Shown piece after piece: positions 1 through 9,128 of a stretch of 64,000 nucleotides of DNA (the first letter of the stretch is position 1; every line of letters begins with the position of its first letter). Source of the DNA: Metallibacterium scheffleri (lineage in GTDB: Bacteria > Pseudomonadota > Gammaproteobacteria > Xanthomonadales > Rhodanobacteraceae); NCBI RefSeq assembly GCF_002077135.1, contig NZ_LDOS01000002.1, positions 558,001-622,000 on the forward strand, read 5' to 3'. The position numbers and the translations under genes are program-made. The notes beneath the pieces were generated by a model that was not told where the DNA came from, made no database searches, and saw nothing but the letters and a program-made list of their open reading frames with translations.

Positions 1-1
1 C

Positions 2-1399
2 GCCGTGCAGGGGCAGGACGCGCTGCTGCAGGCGCTGCTTCCCGGTGCCGCCTCGGCCGAGCAGCGCAGCGCACTGGCCGCCGCGTTCGGGCGCAGGCTG
101 TTCGTGCTCAGCGGCGCGCCGGGCACCGGCAAGACCACGTCCTTGCTGGCGCTGCTGCTGGGCCTGCTGCGCCTGCACCGCGACTGCGGCTGGCCCGAGG
201 TGCCGCGCATCGCGCTGGCCGCGCCCACCGGCAAAGCCGCGGCGCGACTGCAGCAGGCGCTGCGCGGCGGCATGCAAAACCTGCGCGCGCGATTGCACGG
301 TGATGCCGAATGGCAGGCGTTGCTGCCGCACCTGCCGGCACTGCAGGCGGGCACGCTGCAGCGCCTGCTGGGCGCGCGCCTGCAGCGGCGCGGCGCGGCG
401 CTGGCCGCCGACATCGTCGCCGTGGACGAGGCCTCGATGGTCGACCTGGGCCTGATGCACGCACTGCTGCAGGCGCTGCGCCCGGACAGTCTGCTGATCC
501 TGCTGGGCGACCCCGATCAACTCGCTTCGGTGGAAGCCGGCAGCGTGCTCGCCGACATCATCGCCGCAGCCACGCCGGACAGCGCGCTGGCGGGCTGCAT
601 CGGGCGCCTGACGCGCTCGCATCGCGCGCAGGCCGGGCTGCTGCCGCTGCTGGCGGCGACACGCGCGGGTGATGCGCAAACGCTGCTCGATGCGGCGGCC
701 ACGGTTTCCGCCACGGCATCTGCGCCCGTCGCCACGGCGCTGTTCCTGCGTCGCGCACCACGCGATGCCAGCGACCTGCGCGCCGCGCTGCACGCCTGGC
801 TGCGGCGCCATGCCGATGTGTACCTGCGCCTGCTGCAGCCGGACATCACGCCCGCCGCGGCATTGCAATTGCTGGCGCGGGTGCAACTGCTGTGCGCGCT
901 GCGCAGCGGACCGTTCGGGCAGATCGCCGTCAATCGCGCGGTGGAAGCCTGGCAGCGCCAGCAGCAAGCGCTGGCGGCCGGCTTCTGGTATCCCGGGCGC
1001 GTGGTGATGATCACGCGCAACGATGCCGACACGGGCCTTGCCAATGGCGACGTGGGCGTGGCCTTGCGCGGCCGCGATGGTCTCGAAGTGTGGTTCGATG
1101 CCCAGGATGCCGATGGCCTGCCGGCGCCGCGTGCGCTGCCGCCGCACTACCTGCCCGAGCACGAGCCGGCCAGCGCCATCACCATCCACAAGAGTCAGGG
1201 CTCCGAGTACGACCACGTCGCGGTGCTGCTGCCGCCGGATGCCGACAGTCCCATCCTCAGCCGCGAGCTGGTGTATACCGCGCTGTCGCGCGCGCGTCAT
1301 GGCGTCGAATTGTGGTCCGGCGAAGAGGCATTGCGCGCCGCGCTGGCGCGCCCGGTGCGTCGCGCCGGCGGCTTGCGCGAGCGCCTGCAGGGTTGCTAG
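2..1399 (+). CDS. recD: RecD, exonuclease V alpha subunit (5'-truncated by window edge)
   Basis: C-terminal three quarters of the RecD helicase, the 5'-3' motor subunit of RecBCD that unwinds double-strand ends for recombination repair. The reading frame is open to the window edge, so the N-terminal domain (about 140 residues by comparison with the roughly 600-residue family) lies outside. Counting from the GTG at position 5, Walker A GAPGTGKT is at residues 37-44, Walker B VDEASMVD at about 140-147, and the superfamily 1 motif AITIHKSQGSEYDHV followed by VYTALSRAR lies near the C-terminus. The gene converges on a lipoprotein gene on the other strand. recB and recC would be expected upstream, outside the window. 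Confidence 0.93.
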   Translation, partial: AVQGQDALLQALLPGAASAEQRSALAAAFGRRLFVLSGAPGTGKTTSLLALLLGLLRLHRDCGWPEVPRIALAAPTGKAAARLQQALRGGMQNLRARLHGDAEWQALLPHLPALQAGTLQRLLGARLQRRGAALAADIVAVDEASMVDLGLMHALLQALRPDSLLILLGDPDQLASVEAGSVLADIIAAATPDSALAGCIGRLTRSHRAQAGLLPLLAATRAGDAQTLLDAAATVSATASAPVATALFLRRAPRDASDLRAALHAWLRRHADVYLRLLQPDITPAAALQLLARVQLLCALRSGPFGQIAVNRAVEAWQRQQQALAAGFWYPGRVVMITRNDADTGLANGDVGVALRGRDGLEVWFDAQDADGLPAPRALPPHYLPEHEPASAITIHKSQGSEYDHVAVLLPPDADSPILSRELVYTALSRARHGVELWSGEEALRAALARPVRRAGGLRERLQGC

Positions 1400-1507
1400 T
1401 CGCGCGCATCGCGGATTCGGCACCTGTGCGGCGATGTATCCGCGCGTCCGCTCCGCACCCTTGCGGCGCAGGTTACGCGCGGGCGTGACGCGCGCTCCTG
1501 GTTCGCC

Positions 1508-2959
1508 TCATCGACCCTTGAGGATGTGCCACCCCGGCAGCGTGCAATGGCTGCTGCGCTGCGCGCGCGGCGGCGTGCCGCCGCGTGGCGCGGGCTGTGG
1601 CCTGACCTCGATCCGCGCTTGCCCCAGCAATCGATCGCTGCGGTCGCGCGCGCTCAGACGGTAGCGCCCTGGGCGCAGCCAGAGCTGGCGGATTTCCTCC
1701 GCGCAGCGCAGCACCAGGCGATCGGACGGGATCGCGTCGTGGCCCTCGCCGACCGGACGCGCCTCGATCAGGCACGGAAAGCGCTGCATGCACAGGCTGT
1801 CCTCGACCTGATAGGGATCGCGCAGGCCCCACAGGCCCAGCCAGGTCGGGCGCCCGCGCTGCAGCAACTGCGGCGGAAAGAACACGCTGACGTCATAAGC
1901 ACCCGGGCGCAGCGACCATGGCTTGCCGTGGCGCGTCTCGAACACGATCGGCTGGGTCGGGTGCAGCGCGCGCATCACCGCGCTCCAGATCGGCTGGTTG
2001 TCCGCCGCACGCAAGTGGCCGAACAGCATGGTCTGCTCGACCGCCAGCGGATCGATGCCGGAAATGCGCATGAAATCCTCGGCCATCGAATGACCGCCCA
2101 GGTACACGCCGCGCTTCTTGATGTGGGCGAAGCCGGCATCGACCACCAGTCGCGCATCGGGATGGCCGGCAAATGCGCGCCGATAAAGATTTGCGGCCTC
2201 CTCGCGCTCGCGCGCGTGGCGATGCGCACTGGTGGCAGCCTCGTAGGCGATCACGCGGTAGCCCAGTTGCAGCGCCGTGCGCACCATCTCCGCCTCGATC
2301 GGCTCCTCGGTGTAGAACCCGCTGGCGGCGGTCGCATAGCCGCGCCGCATCAGCGCCGCGCTGTCGCTGTGGTACAGCGTTTCCGCGGCGAAGGTGTCGT
2401 AGCCCTCGGCGCGCAATCGCGCCAGCAGCGCCACGGTGAGCGTGCGCGTGATCGGCGCGCTGTGGTTTTCGTTGAAGAACACCGCGCGGCGCGTGCGCGC
2501 CAGCGCGGCGATGGCATCCAGTGCCGGCACGGCATGCCAGCGCGCGCTGGCCAGCGGCGAGGGAGCATCGTGCGACGCGGGCAGTTCGGCATAGGAGAAG
2601 CTGCGCTCGGCGCCGATGTAATTGCCGAGAAAGGTCTGGTACCAGCTCAGGTACTGACCGAAGATCACATGGAAGGCGCGGCCGTGATGTGCGAAGTAGG
2701 CGTGGCGCATCACCGCGTACTGGGCCAGCAGACCGCGCTGACGCTGCGCGCGGTCCATGATCGCCTGCGCGCGGTTCATGGCCGCGATCTGCTCGGCCTG
2801 CCATTGCGCCGGGCTGGGCTGCCACGCGGCGGGTTGCGTGGCGCAGGCGCCGAGGATCCATGCGGCGCACAAGCCAATCGCGGCCACGCGCGCTGCCTGC
2901 AGCGAACGTCGCACGCAGCGCCCGGAGAACGGCCACAGCATGTGCATGCGCGCGCCCAT
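1508..2959 (-). CDS. putative outer-membrane lipoprotein, ChaN/Tiki (EreA-like) superfamily candidate
   Basis: Predicted 483-residue lipoprotein. A hydrophobic N-terminus ends in a lipobox LGAC (Cys39), so it should be lipidated and face the periplasm. The central part has FNENHS (about 162-167), AETLYHSDS and DAGFAHIKK. Together these resemble the acidic and histidine motifs of the ChaN/TraB/erythromycin-esterase-like (Tiki) fold. The substrate is unknown; heme uptake (ChaN) or a metal-dependent hydrolase role are the family precedents. The start is uncertain because Met1, Met5 and Met7 all precede the signal. The C-terminal 60 residues are basic and low-complexity. The gene is convergent with recD. 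The family assignment rests on motif resemblance only. Confidence 0.6.
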   Translation of the reverse strand: MGARMHMLWPFSGRCVRRSLQAARVAAIGLCAAWILGACATQPAAWQPSPAQWQAEQIAAMNRAQAIMDRAQRQRGLLAQYAVMRHAYFAHHGRAFHVIFGQYLSWYQTFLGNYIGAERSFSYAELPASHDAPSPLASARWHAVPALDAIAALARTRRAVFFNENHSAPITRTLTVALLARLRAEGYDTFAAETLYHSDSAALMRRGYATAASGFYTEEPIEAEMVRTALQLGYRVIAYEAATSAHRHAREREEAANLYRRAFAGHPDARLVVDAGFAHIKKRGVYLGGHSMAEDFMRISGIDPLAVEQTMLFGHLRAADNQPIWSAVMRALHPTQPIVFETRHGKPWSLRPGAYDVSVFFPPQLLQRGRPTWLGLWGLRDPYQVEDSLCMQRFPCLIEARPVGEGHDAIPSDRLVLRCAEEIRQLWLRPGRYRLSARDRSDRLLGQARIEVRPQPAPRGGTPPRAQRSSHCTLPGWHILKGR

Positions 2960-3091
2960 GCGCGCAGTTCAGCGCGCCGCGCGCGGCCGCGCAAGTGCGG
3001 ACCCGGAACGAGCAGGGTGCGATTTCTGCGCTCTTCAGCGCAATGGACGCGCAGCTCTTTCGCGCGCCATCCCAACCCCCGTTCCGGTTCC

Positions 3092-3547
3092 TCAATACGT
3101 GCGCCCGTCGCGGTGCGTGTAGCCGCCACCGCCACCGGGCAGATCGAGATCGATGTCGGGATAGTGCGCGGCATCGCCAGCCGGGTTGCGTGTGCCGACC
3201 TCGAGGATTACTGCTTCCTGTGGGCCGCGATTCTGCAGATGGTGCGCATCGGCCACGCCGGCGGCGAAGCCGGCGCAGTCGCCGGCGCGCAGTACCTCCT
3301 CGCCGGCGTCGGTCACCAGCACCACCTCGCCTTGCAGCACGTAGATGAATTCGTCCTCGGTTTCGTGCCAGTGGCGCTGGCTGGACCAGCTGCCCGCGGG
3401 CAGGCGCAGCAGGTTGACGCCGAACTGGGTCAGGCCGGCGGCATCGCCCAGCTGCCAGCGCCGGCGTGCGCGGCAGGGCTGGTCGTAAGGCGCTGGATAG
3501 CCCGTGCCGAAGCGCGTGGGCGCGTGTTCGATGTCGATCGTGCTCAT
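3092..3547 (-). CDS. cupin-domain protein
   Basis: Single-domain cupin of 151 residues. Cupin motif 1 is seen as HWHETEDEFIYVLQGEVVL and the second as AGVADAHHLQNRGPQEAVIL, giving a plausible metal-binding His/Glu set. Small stand-alone cupins are often sugar-modifying enzymes, dioxygenases or metal sensors; nothing here decides between them. The ATG at 3547 is preferred to upstream starts because GGAG lies about 7 bases before it and the upstream extension is a low-complexity Arg/Pro tail. It is divergent from the sulfide:quinone oxidoreductase-like gene with 178 bp between them, so the two could share a control region. Confidence 0.82.
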   Translation of the reverse strand: MSTIDIEHAPTRFGTGYPAPYDQPCRARRRWQLGDAAGLTQFGVNLLRLPAGSWSSQRHWHETEDEFIYVLQGEVVLVTDAGEEVLRAGDCAGFAAGVADAHHLQNRGPQEAVILEVGTRNPAGDAAHYPDIDLDLPGGGGGYTHRDGRTY

Positions 3548-3725
3548 GGCGCTGCTCCGCATGGGTGGGGGTGGTCGAGGATGGTCCGCGCGCCGCGATG
3601 CAAAAGCTACGCGCCGCGTCAAGACTTATCCACCGCGCATTGCGGATTCGTAAGGCAGCGTGAACATCCATGTTGCACGAACGCGCGCACACTTCCATGA
3701 GCACTCACTGATGAAGGAGTACGTC
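3548..3725. promoter_or_regulatory. divergent intergenic control region (cupin / SQR-like)
   Basis: This 178-bp stretch separates the divergent cupin and SQR-like genes and must hold both promoters. The only symmetric word I can point to is AACAT-cc-ATGTT at 3663-3674, about 50 bp before the SQR-like start. A clear ribosome binding site, AAGGAG, lies at 3714-3719. No convincing -35/-10 pair was recognised. Confidence 0.35.
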
Positions 3726-5018
3726 ATGGCCAAACCGCGGGTACTGGTGCTGGGCGGCAACTTCGCCGGGCTGGGCAGTGCGCAGGAGATCCGCCGCTTT
3801 TGCGGCGAGGCGGTGGACATCACCGTGCTGGATCGCAAGAACTATCTGCTGTTCGTGCCGAACATCCCGGCCGAGGTGTTCGAGGGGCGCGATCCATCGA
3901 AGAGCCTGCGCATGGACATCCCCGGCGCGCTGGATGCGGACCGCATCGAATTCGTGCAGGGCGAGGTGAAGGCCATCGACGTCGAGGCGCGGCGCGTGGA
4001 TTACGTGCCCAGCGAGCGCGCCGGCGCGGCGCCGGAGTCGATGACCTACGACTATCTGGTGGTGGCGCTGGGCAATCGCCTCGCGTTCGACCGCATGGAG
4101 GGCTTCGCCGAGCATGGCCACAGCCTCACCGACCTGCACTACGGCAACAAGCTGCGCCGGTTCCTCGCCAACGATTACAAGGGCGGCCCGGTGGTGATCG
4201 GCTCGGCGCGCTTCCATCAGGGCGATGGCGCCAAGGGCTTGCAGCCGTGGCCTGGCGGCAGCATCCCCGACGCGATGGCGGCCTGCGAGGGCCCGCCGGT
4301 GGAAACCATGCTGTCGATGGCCACCTGGCTGAAGACGCACGGCATGGGCGCGCCCAGCAAGATCACCGTGACCACGCCGGCCGAGATGATCGCCGAGGAC
4401 GCCGGCGACAAGGTCGTCGGCCAGTTGCTGGGTATCGCCGGCGGCATGGGCTTCAACTACCTCAACAACACCAAGGACATCACGCGGCTGAGCAAGGACG
4501 GCATCGAGTTCGCCAACGGCAAGAGCCTGCCGGCCGAGCTGATGATCGTGTTCCCCGACTGGCGCGCGCACGATTTCCTGCGCGGCCTGCCGATCAGCGA
4601 CTCCGAGGGTTTCGTCATCACCGATCTGCTGATGCGCAATCCGAAATATCCCAACGTGTTCGCGGCCGGCGACTGCGCCGCGGTGACCGTGCCCAAGCTG
4701 GGCGCCATCGGCCACCAGCAGTGCACCATCGTCGCGCGGCAGATCGCCAAGGACGTCGGTCGCATGGACGCCGCCAGCGCCGATCAGAAACTGCAGCCGG
4801 TGGTGTATTGCATCGGCGACATGGGCGACAACCAGGCGTTCTACATCCGCTCCAACAGCTGGTATGGTGGTCCCGAGCAGGTGCTGCGCATGGGTCACGT
4901 GCACTATCTGCTGAAGATGCAATACAAAAACCTGTTCTTCCGCAACAAGGGCAAGATGCCCGACTGGGGGCTGGATTTCTCGCAGCTGCTGGGCGAACGC
5001 CTGCAGCCGGCGGCGTGA
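3726..5018 (+). CDS. sulfide:quinone oxidoreductase-like FAD flavoprotein
   Basis: 430-residue two-dinucleotide-fold flavoprotein. The N-terminal FAD motif VLVLGGNFAGLGSA is at residues 6-19, YDYLVVALGNRL at 108-119 and the second FAD contact VFAAGDCAAV at 311-320. Cys187 (DAMAACEGPP) and Cys362 (VVYCIGDMG) sit where sulfide:quinone oxidoreductases carry their redox-active cysteines. This favours membrane-associated sulfide oxidation feeding the quinone pool over an NDH-2 role. The C-terminus (LLKMQYKNLFF) is amphipathic, fitting monotopic membrane attachment. The ATG at 3726 has AAGGAG directly upstream. It is followed 64 bp later by a DUF1641 gene, a common partner of SQR genes. Substrate specificity is not proven from sequence. 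Confidence 0.77.
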   Translation: MAKPRVLVLGGNFAGLGSAQEIRRFCGEAVDITVLDRKNYLLFVPNIPAEVFEGRDPSKSLRMDIPGALDADRIEFVQGEVKAIDVEARRVDYVPSERAGAAPESMTYDYLVVALGNRLAFDRMEGFAEHGHSLTDLHYGNKLRRFLANDYKGGPVVIGSARFHQGDGAKGLQPWPGGSIPDAMAACEGPPVETMLSMATWLKTHGMGAPSKITVTTPAEMIAEDAGDKVVGQLLGIAGGMGFNYLNNTKDITRLSKDGIEFANGKSLPAELMIVFPDWRAHDFLRGLPISDSEGFVITDLLMRNPKYPNVFAAGDCAAVTVPKLGAIGHQQCTIVARQIAKDVGRMDAASADQKLQPVVYCIGDMGDNQAFYIRSNSWYGGPEQVLRMGHVHYLLKMQYKNLFFRNKGKMPDWGLDFSQLLGERLQPAA

Positions 5019-5082
5019 AATCCATTGTGTGCCGCGCAACCGACGCGGCGCGCAGCGTCCCGATCCGTACAGGAGGTGTGCG

Positions 5083-5943
5083 ATGGCTGATGTGATCAGC
5101 GGCGCCGGTGTTGGAGGTGCCGCGCGCGTGGAATTGACCGCGCAACAACTGGCCGGCTTGGCGCGGCTGGGCGATCTGGTTCATGGCCTGACCGCGGCGC
5201 CCGCCGGCGCGCAGGGCGCGCTGGGCGAGGCGTTGGTGCGCGGCGGCGACTGGTACGCGCGCTACGACCTGCCCGCGCTGGCCGAGTCGACGCTGGGCGC
5301 GCTGGACGCGCTGCACCGCGCCGGTCTGCTTGATGCGGTGCGCGATAACGCGGCGTTCGTGGCCGCATCGCTCGAGACCCTGACGCCACTGCTCGGACAG
5401 TGGGTGGAGGCCGCCCGGAGTGTTCCCTGGCAGCGCCTGCAACAGCATGCACAGACCGCCGACCGGTTGTTCACGCAGCTCGAGGCGATCAGCACCTTCG
5501 TCGACCAGCATCTGGCCGGCAAGCTGGTCGAGCTCGGCGTCGAGCTGGGCCAGCTGTGGGCCGACACCGAAGCCGACATCAGCCTGCGCGAAGCGCTGGA
5601 GACACTCGCCGTCCTGCGCCGCAACGGCACGCTGCGACGCCTGCGCGATGCCAGCGACCAGCTCGATGCACTGCTCAAGAGCGTCAACCTCGACGCGCTG
5701 GCCAGCGACTTCGTGCAGGTCGGCAGCGATGGCAAGGGCGGCATGATCGAGGTGGTCGGCTTGCTGCTGAACCTGCTGCGCGCGCTCGATCAGGCCGCGC
5801 GCAGCGCGCCCACGGCCAAGGGCGGTCTCGGCGGTCTGTTCAAACTGCTGCGTGATCCCGAGGTGCAGCAGGGCATGGAAATCATCACGCGCCTGCCGGC
5901 CGCCCTGCAGGGCGCGGGCGCCAAGGCGAAGACGCCGGGATAG
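5083..5943 (+). CDS. DUF1641-domain protein, probable SQR partner
   Basis: 286-residue, largely helical, soluble-looking protein. The C-terminal half (LRRNGTLRRLRDASDQLDAL, then EVVGLLLNLLRALDQAA, then a Gly-rich GGLGGLFKLLRDPEVQQGM) is typical of DUF1641. DUF1641 proteins are repeatedly encoded beside sulfide:quinone oxidoreductases and formate dehydrogenases, and the same arrangement is seen here with only 64 bp between genes. A strong AGGAGG lies before the ATG at 5083. An accessory or membrane-tethering role for the flavoprotein is inference; no catalytic motif is visible. Two hairpins follow the gene before the convergent wrbA. Confidence 0.75.
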   Translation: MADVISGAGVGGAARVELTAQQLAGLARLGDLVHGLTAAPAGAQGALGEALVRGGDWYARYDLPALAESTLGALDALHRAGLLDAVRDNAAFVAASLETLTPLLGQWVEAARSVPWQRLQQHAQTADRLFTQLEAISTFVDQHLAGKLVELGVELGQLWADTEADISLREALETLAVLRRNGTLRRLRDASDQLDALLKSVNLDALASDFVQVGSDGKGGMIEVVGLLLNLLRALDQAARSAPTAKGGLGGLFKLLRDPEVQQGMEIITRLPAALQGAGAKAKTPG

Positions 5944-6138
5944 CGTGCGCTGCCTGGTGCGGCGCGCAGGCGGCATTGCGCGGGCTGGCCGCACGCGATG
6001 CGGTGCGCATGCTTTCGCTGGACATCGTGGGGACGTGGCCCCCTTGACTGCCCGTGCATGGGCGCAATCCCCGACGTGTCGCGGCGCGGTGTCGACGCCG
6101 TCCGCATGGTCAAGGCGGGGAGGTCCGCTGCACTCAGA

Positions 6139-6179
6139 GCCGATGAAAAATTCCGCGTCGTGCGGAATTTTTCATCGGC
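6139..6179. terminator. perfect 18-bp hairpin between convergent genes
   Basis: Two 18-base arms (6139-6156 and 6162-6179) are exact inverted copies around a 5-base loop GTCGT. Each arm contains AAAAATTCCGC or its complement, so a T-rich run forms part of the stem on either strand. It lies in the 343-bp gap between the DUF1641 gene and convergent wrbA. A bidirectional terminator is the simplest reading, although no U-tract follows the stem. Confidence 0.6.
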
Positions 6180-6258
6180 GCGTCCGGCACAGGTCCGTAC
6201 GCGCCTGCGCGAAGCAGCCACGTGCGTGACCGCTTCGCGTCCGGCCATCCATGGCCGG

Positions 6259-6291
6259 GCTGAGGGGCTGAAAAATTCACAGCCTCTCAGC
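6259..6291. terminator. hairpin overlapping the wrbA stop codon
   Basis: A 12-bp stem with one G-T wobble (arms 6259-6270 and 6280-6291) encloses the loop AAAAATTCA. The right arm covers the wrbA stop codon (6287-6289, minus strand). It probably ends wrbA transcription. It shares the word GAAAAATTC with the larger hairpin 80 bp away. Confidence 0.5.
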
Positions 6292-6889
6292 CGGACAGGC
6301 GCCGGGCGAGTTCGGACACGTGCCGGCCCTGATATTCGGCGATGGCCAGCTCGTTTTTGCTGGGCATGCGGCTGCCATCGCCCTTGCTCAGCGTACTGGC
6401 GCCGTAGGGTGAACCACCGCTGATCTCGTCCATGTTCAACAGGCCTTGGCAGGCATACGGAACGCCGACCACGATCATGCCTTGATGCAGCAAGGTGCTG
6501 TGGAACGAGGTGATGGTGGTTTCCTGGCCGCCATGCTGGGTGGCGGTGCTGACGAACACGCTGCCGATCTTGCCCACCAGTTGGCCTTGCTGCCACAGCG
6601 TGCCGGTCTGGTCGAGAAAGTTGCGCATCTGCCCGCACATGTTGCCGAAGCGCGTGGGCGTGCCGAACACGATGGCGTCATAGTCGGCCAGCTCTTCGGG
6701 TCTGGCGATGGCTGCGGCTTGGTCGGTCTTGGCATGGATGGCGGCAGCGGTTGCCGCCGGCATGGTTTCGGGCACGCGCTTGATGGTCACCTGCGCGCCG
6801 GCCACCGCGCGCGCGCCGCGCGCCACCGCCTCGGCCATCTGCTCCACGTGACCCCACGTGCTGTAGTACAGAACAAGTATCTTGGCCAT
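6287..6889 (-). CDS. wrbA: NAD(P)H:quinone oxidoreductase, WrbA type
   Basis: 200-residue flavodoxin-like FMN enzyme that reduces quinones by two electrons and so avoids semiquinone radicals. The N-terminus [20 protein letters not shown] is the family FMN-phosphate loop. [19 protein letters not shown] (about 78-96) and [12 protein letters not shown] are the other FMN-contacting motifs. Length matches the family. The ATG at 6889 is chosen because GGAGCGAACGGAAT precedes it and upstream residues are unrelated. It is monocistronic in appearance and convergent with the SQR/DUF1641 pair. Confidence 0.94.
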   Translation of the reverse strand: MAKILVLYYSTWGHVEQMAEAVARGARAVAGAQVTIKRVPETMPAATAAAIHAKTDQAAAIARPEELADYDAIVFGTPTRFGNMCGQMRNFLDQTGTLWQQGQLVGKIGSVFVSTATQHGGQETTITSFHSTLLHQGMIVVGVPYACQGLLNMDEISGGSPYGASTLSKGDGSRMPSKNELAIAEYQGRHVSELARRLSG

Positions 6890-7125
6890 ATTCCGTTCGC
6901 TCCGCGTGATAGGGAGCGCCCAGCTTGGCGCCAGCGCCGGCGACGGTGGTATCGATCCAGGAAACACTGCGCTGCCGCGCGGCAAGGGAACGCAGGGAAT
7001 CATTGAATCATTTCGTCCATCGCGAGCTTCACGCCACTCTGCGGTCGCTGCATGGTCGGTCGTGAAGTCGCGGATGTGTCTCGAACCGGGTCATGTTCGA
7101 CCACGCGAATGAACCTGGAACGTTT

Positions 7126-7899
7126 TTACAACAGTGGCCACAGCGCCAGCGCCAGCACGCTGGCGTTGTACAGCGCATGCGCGGCGTAGCCGGGCAGCAG
7201 CGAGCCGGAGCGCACACGCAGCCAGGTGAGCCCCAGCGCCAGCGCGATCAGGCCGGGCAGCACCTGCCAGTGGCCGCCGGTATCGGGCAGGTGCGCGATG
7301 GCGAACAGCAGCACGCTCAGCGCCACTGCCCAGCGCAAGGGCAGGCGCTCGCTGAGGCCGGCCAGCAGCACGCCGCGAAACAGCAGTTCCTCGACGAACG
7401 GCGCCAGCAGCACGATCATCAGCGTCAGCAACACGCGCATCCACAGTCGTGCGTGATCGAAAATCACCAGCACCGATTGCGTCACGCCCTGTCTGGGAAA
7501 CAGCGCCGCGTTGAGGCCCAGCACTAGCGGCAGCAGCAGCGCGGCCAGCAGCAGGCCGCCGAGAATCCAGCGCAGGCCCGGCCAGCGCAGACCGAAGCCG
7601 GGCAGGGCAGCGGCAGACCAGCGCGCCGGCCAGTGCAGGCGCAGCAGCAGCAGGGTGGGCAGTGTCGCGAACAGCAGCACGGTGCTGAGCATCAGGCTGC
7701 CGTGCGCGGCAAGGAGGTCGGCAGCGGGGCGCTGCTCGACATATGCCGCAACGTGCGCACCGAGCATCCATAGCAGCGCGGCCGCGATCTGCAGGGCGAA
7801 ATACAGCGCGACCAGGCCCAGCGCGCGCCACGGGCCGAGGCGTGCGGTGGCGGGATTTCGCGCGCTGTCCGCTGCGCGGGGGATCGCGGGCGTACTCAT
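7126..7899 (-). CDS. CPBP-family intramembrane metalloprotease (Abi/CAAX-like)
   Basis: 257-residue polytopic membrane protein with six or more hydrophobic segments. The glutamate-protease motifs are complete: EELLFRG (Glu170, Glu171, Arg175), FAIAH (His203) and HALYN (His241, Asn245). CPBP proteins cleave prenylated or membrane substrates in other systems, and many bacterial members are linked to peptide immunity; the substrate here is unknown. The start at 7899 is preferred, though an in-frame GTG at 7965 would add 22 polar residues. No partner gene is evident. Confidence 0.85.
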   Translation of the reverse strand: MSTPAIPRAADSARNPATARLGPWRALGLVALYFALQIAAALLWMLGAHVAAYVEQRPAADLLAAHGSLMLSTVLLFATLPTLLLLRLHWPARWSAAALPGFGLRWPGLRWILGGLLLAALLLPLVLGLNAALFPRQGVTQSVLVIFDHARLWMRVLLTLMIVLLAPFVEELLFRGVLLAGLSERLPLRWAVALSVLLFAIAHLPDTGGHWQVLPGLIALALGLTWLRVRSGSLLPGYAAHALYNASVLALALWPLL

Positions 7900-8267
7900 C
7901 GACCGTGAGCGGATCGGGGTGGCGGGGAAACCTGCGCCGCGCGTGCCCGCGGATGAATTCGACACGGCATCACGGGAGCGTGTCCTGCGGCTTCATGCAA
8001 GATCGCGCCCCGCTCTCGAACGTGATCGGGTCATCGTTTCCGCGCAATGCCAGTCGGCGGCGCAGGCCGTGATCGCGTGACGGCAGCGCGGGCCACGCGG
8101 CACTTGCTGAAGCCAATGGATCCCCGTCCCCGACACAACCACTCGGGGATGACGTTCCTGCACGGGGATGACGAGGCGGCGGCGCGGGGATGCACACCGA
8201 TTGCAGTCGTGCGGCACCGGGGCGTACCGGACGGGTCGAGTTCACGTGGGCCTGGATCATGCGGGCG
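7900..8267. other. intergenic region with one dispersed repeat copy
   Basis: This 368-bp gap between two genes on the minus strand holds one copy of the GGGGATGACG dispersed repeat (8118-8174). I see no convincing gene, RNA or promoter in the rest. Confidence 0.5.
8118..8174 (+). repeat. dispersed repeat, GGATCCCC...GGGGATGACG type
   Basis: A 57-bp unit beginning GGATCCCCGTCCCCGACAC and ending CACGGGGATGACGA. It matches 33587-33643 with only a handful of differences. It is related at its ends to the copies at 33484, 50313 and 56892. It occurs only between genes and has the inverted GGATCCCC/GGGGAT layout of xanthomonad intergenic repeats. Confidence 0.75.
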
Positions 8268-9128
8268 TCAAGGCTTGTACGCATCGAGGTGGTAGCGCCA
8301 CCAGGACTGCGCGGCGCGCTGTGCATACTCGATCTCGCCGCTGCTCAGGCGTGATTCCAGCGCCTGCATCACCGGCAGCAGACACGCCGCGCGCGGGTCG
8401 TGCGCGGGCAGCGCGGCCCTGGCCAGAACCTGCCAGAAATATGCCGTGGGCAGGTCGGGGCGCAGACCCGGCGCGCCCTGATCGAGCAGATCGCCCAGCG
8501 CCAGTTGCGCCGGCACGAAGCCCTGCTCGGCGGCGCGCCTGAACCATACCGCGGCCAGGCTGGGCGCCAGCGGCACACCGCGTCCGCGCGCGAACATCAC
8601 ACCCAGATTGAACTGCGCGGCCGCGAAGTTTTTCCGCGCGGCGCGCGCGAACCAGTGCTCGGCGTTGCCGTAACTCTGCGGCACGCCGCGGCCTTCGGCA
8701 TACAACACGCCGAGATCGTTGCCGGCACGCACATCGCCTTGCGCGGCGGCGAGCTTGAACCATTGCGCGGCGCGGGTTTCGTTCTGGCCGAAACCAATAC
8801 CCAGCGCGCGGCGCACGCCCATCTCGTACTGCGCAGCCGGGTTGCCGCGATTGGCGCGCAGCGTCAGCCAGTTCAGACCGACCCAGCGCGAGCCGTCGCC
8901 CAGCAAATGGGTCACGCCGCTGCCGATACCGGTGAGCGACAGCAGGTCGTCGGCGCTGTTGTGTTGCTGCGCGGGTTTGGCGGCGGGACGCGCGTAGGTC
9001 GATGCATAGACGCTGTCGGGCGCGGTGCAGCGCGGCGCTGCCGCTGGCGCGGTCAAAGGCGCCAATAACAGCGCGGCGATGACCGGCGCGCAGCGCGGCA
9101 GCGGCGTGCGGCAGGGGAAAGGGCGCAT
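8268..9128 (-). CDS. secreted SEL1-like repeat protein
   Basis: 286-residue exported protein. An N-terminal signal peptide (a basic start, then VIAALLLAPLTAPAAA) precedes three SEL1-type helical repeats, AAQYEMGVRRALGIGFG, AGNDLGVLYAEGRGVP and AQFNLGVMFARGRGVP, plus a partial fourth. SEL1 repeats form superhelical scaffolds for protein-protein contacts, often in envelope or signalling complexes. The ATG at 9128 is chosen because it starts the signal peptide; the long in-frame upstream extension is not protein-like. The partner is unknown. It lies downstream of the cyclophilin and phosphoesterase genes on the same strand, with 103 bp separating it from the cyclophilin. Confidence 0.8.
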   Translation of the reverse strand: MRPFPCRTPLPRCAPVIAALLLAPLTAPAAAPRCTAPDSVYASTYARPAAKPAQQHNSADDLLSLTGIGSGVTHLLGDGSRWVGLNWLTLRANRGNPAAQYEMGVRRALGIGFGQNETRAAQWFKLAAAQGDVRAGNDLGVLYAEGRGVPQSYGNAEHWFARAARKNFAAAQFNLGVMFARGRGVPLAPSLAAVWFRRAAEQGFVPAQLALGDLLDQGAPGLRPDLPTAYFWQVLARAALPAHDPRAACLLPVMQALESRLSSGEIEYAQRAAQSWWRYHLDAYKP

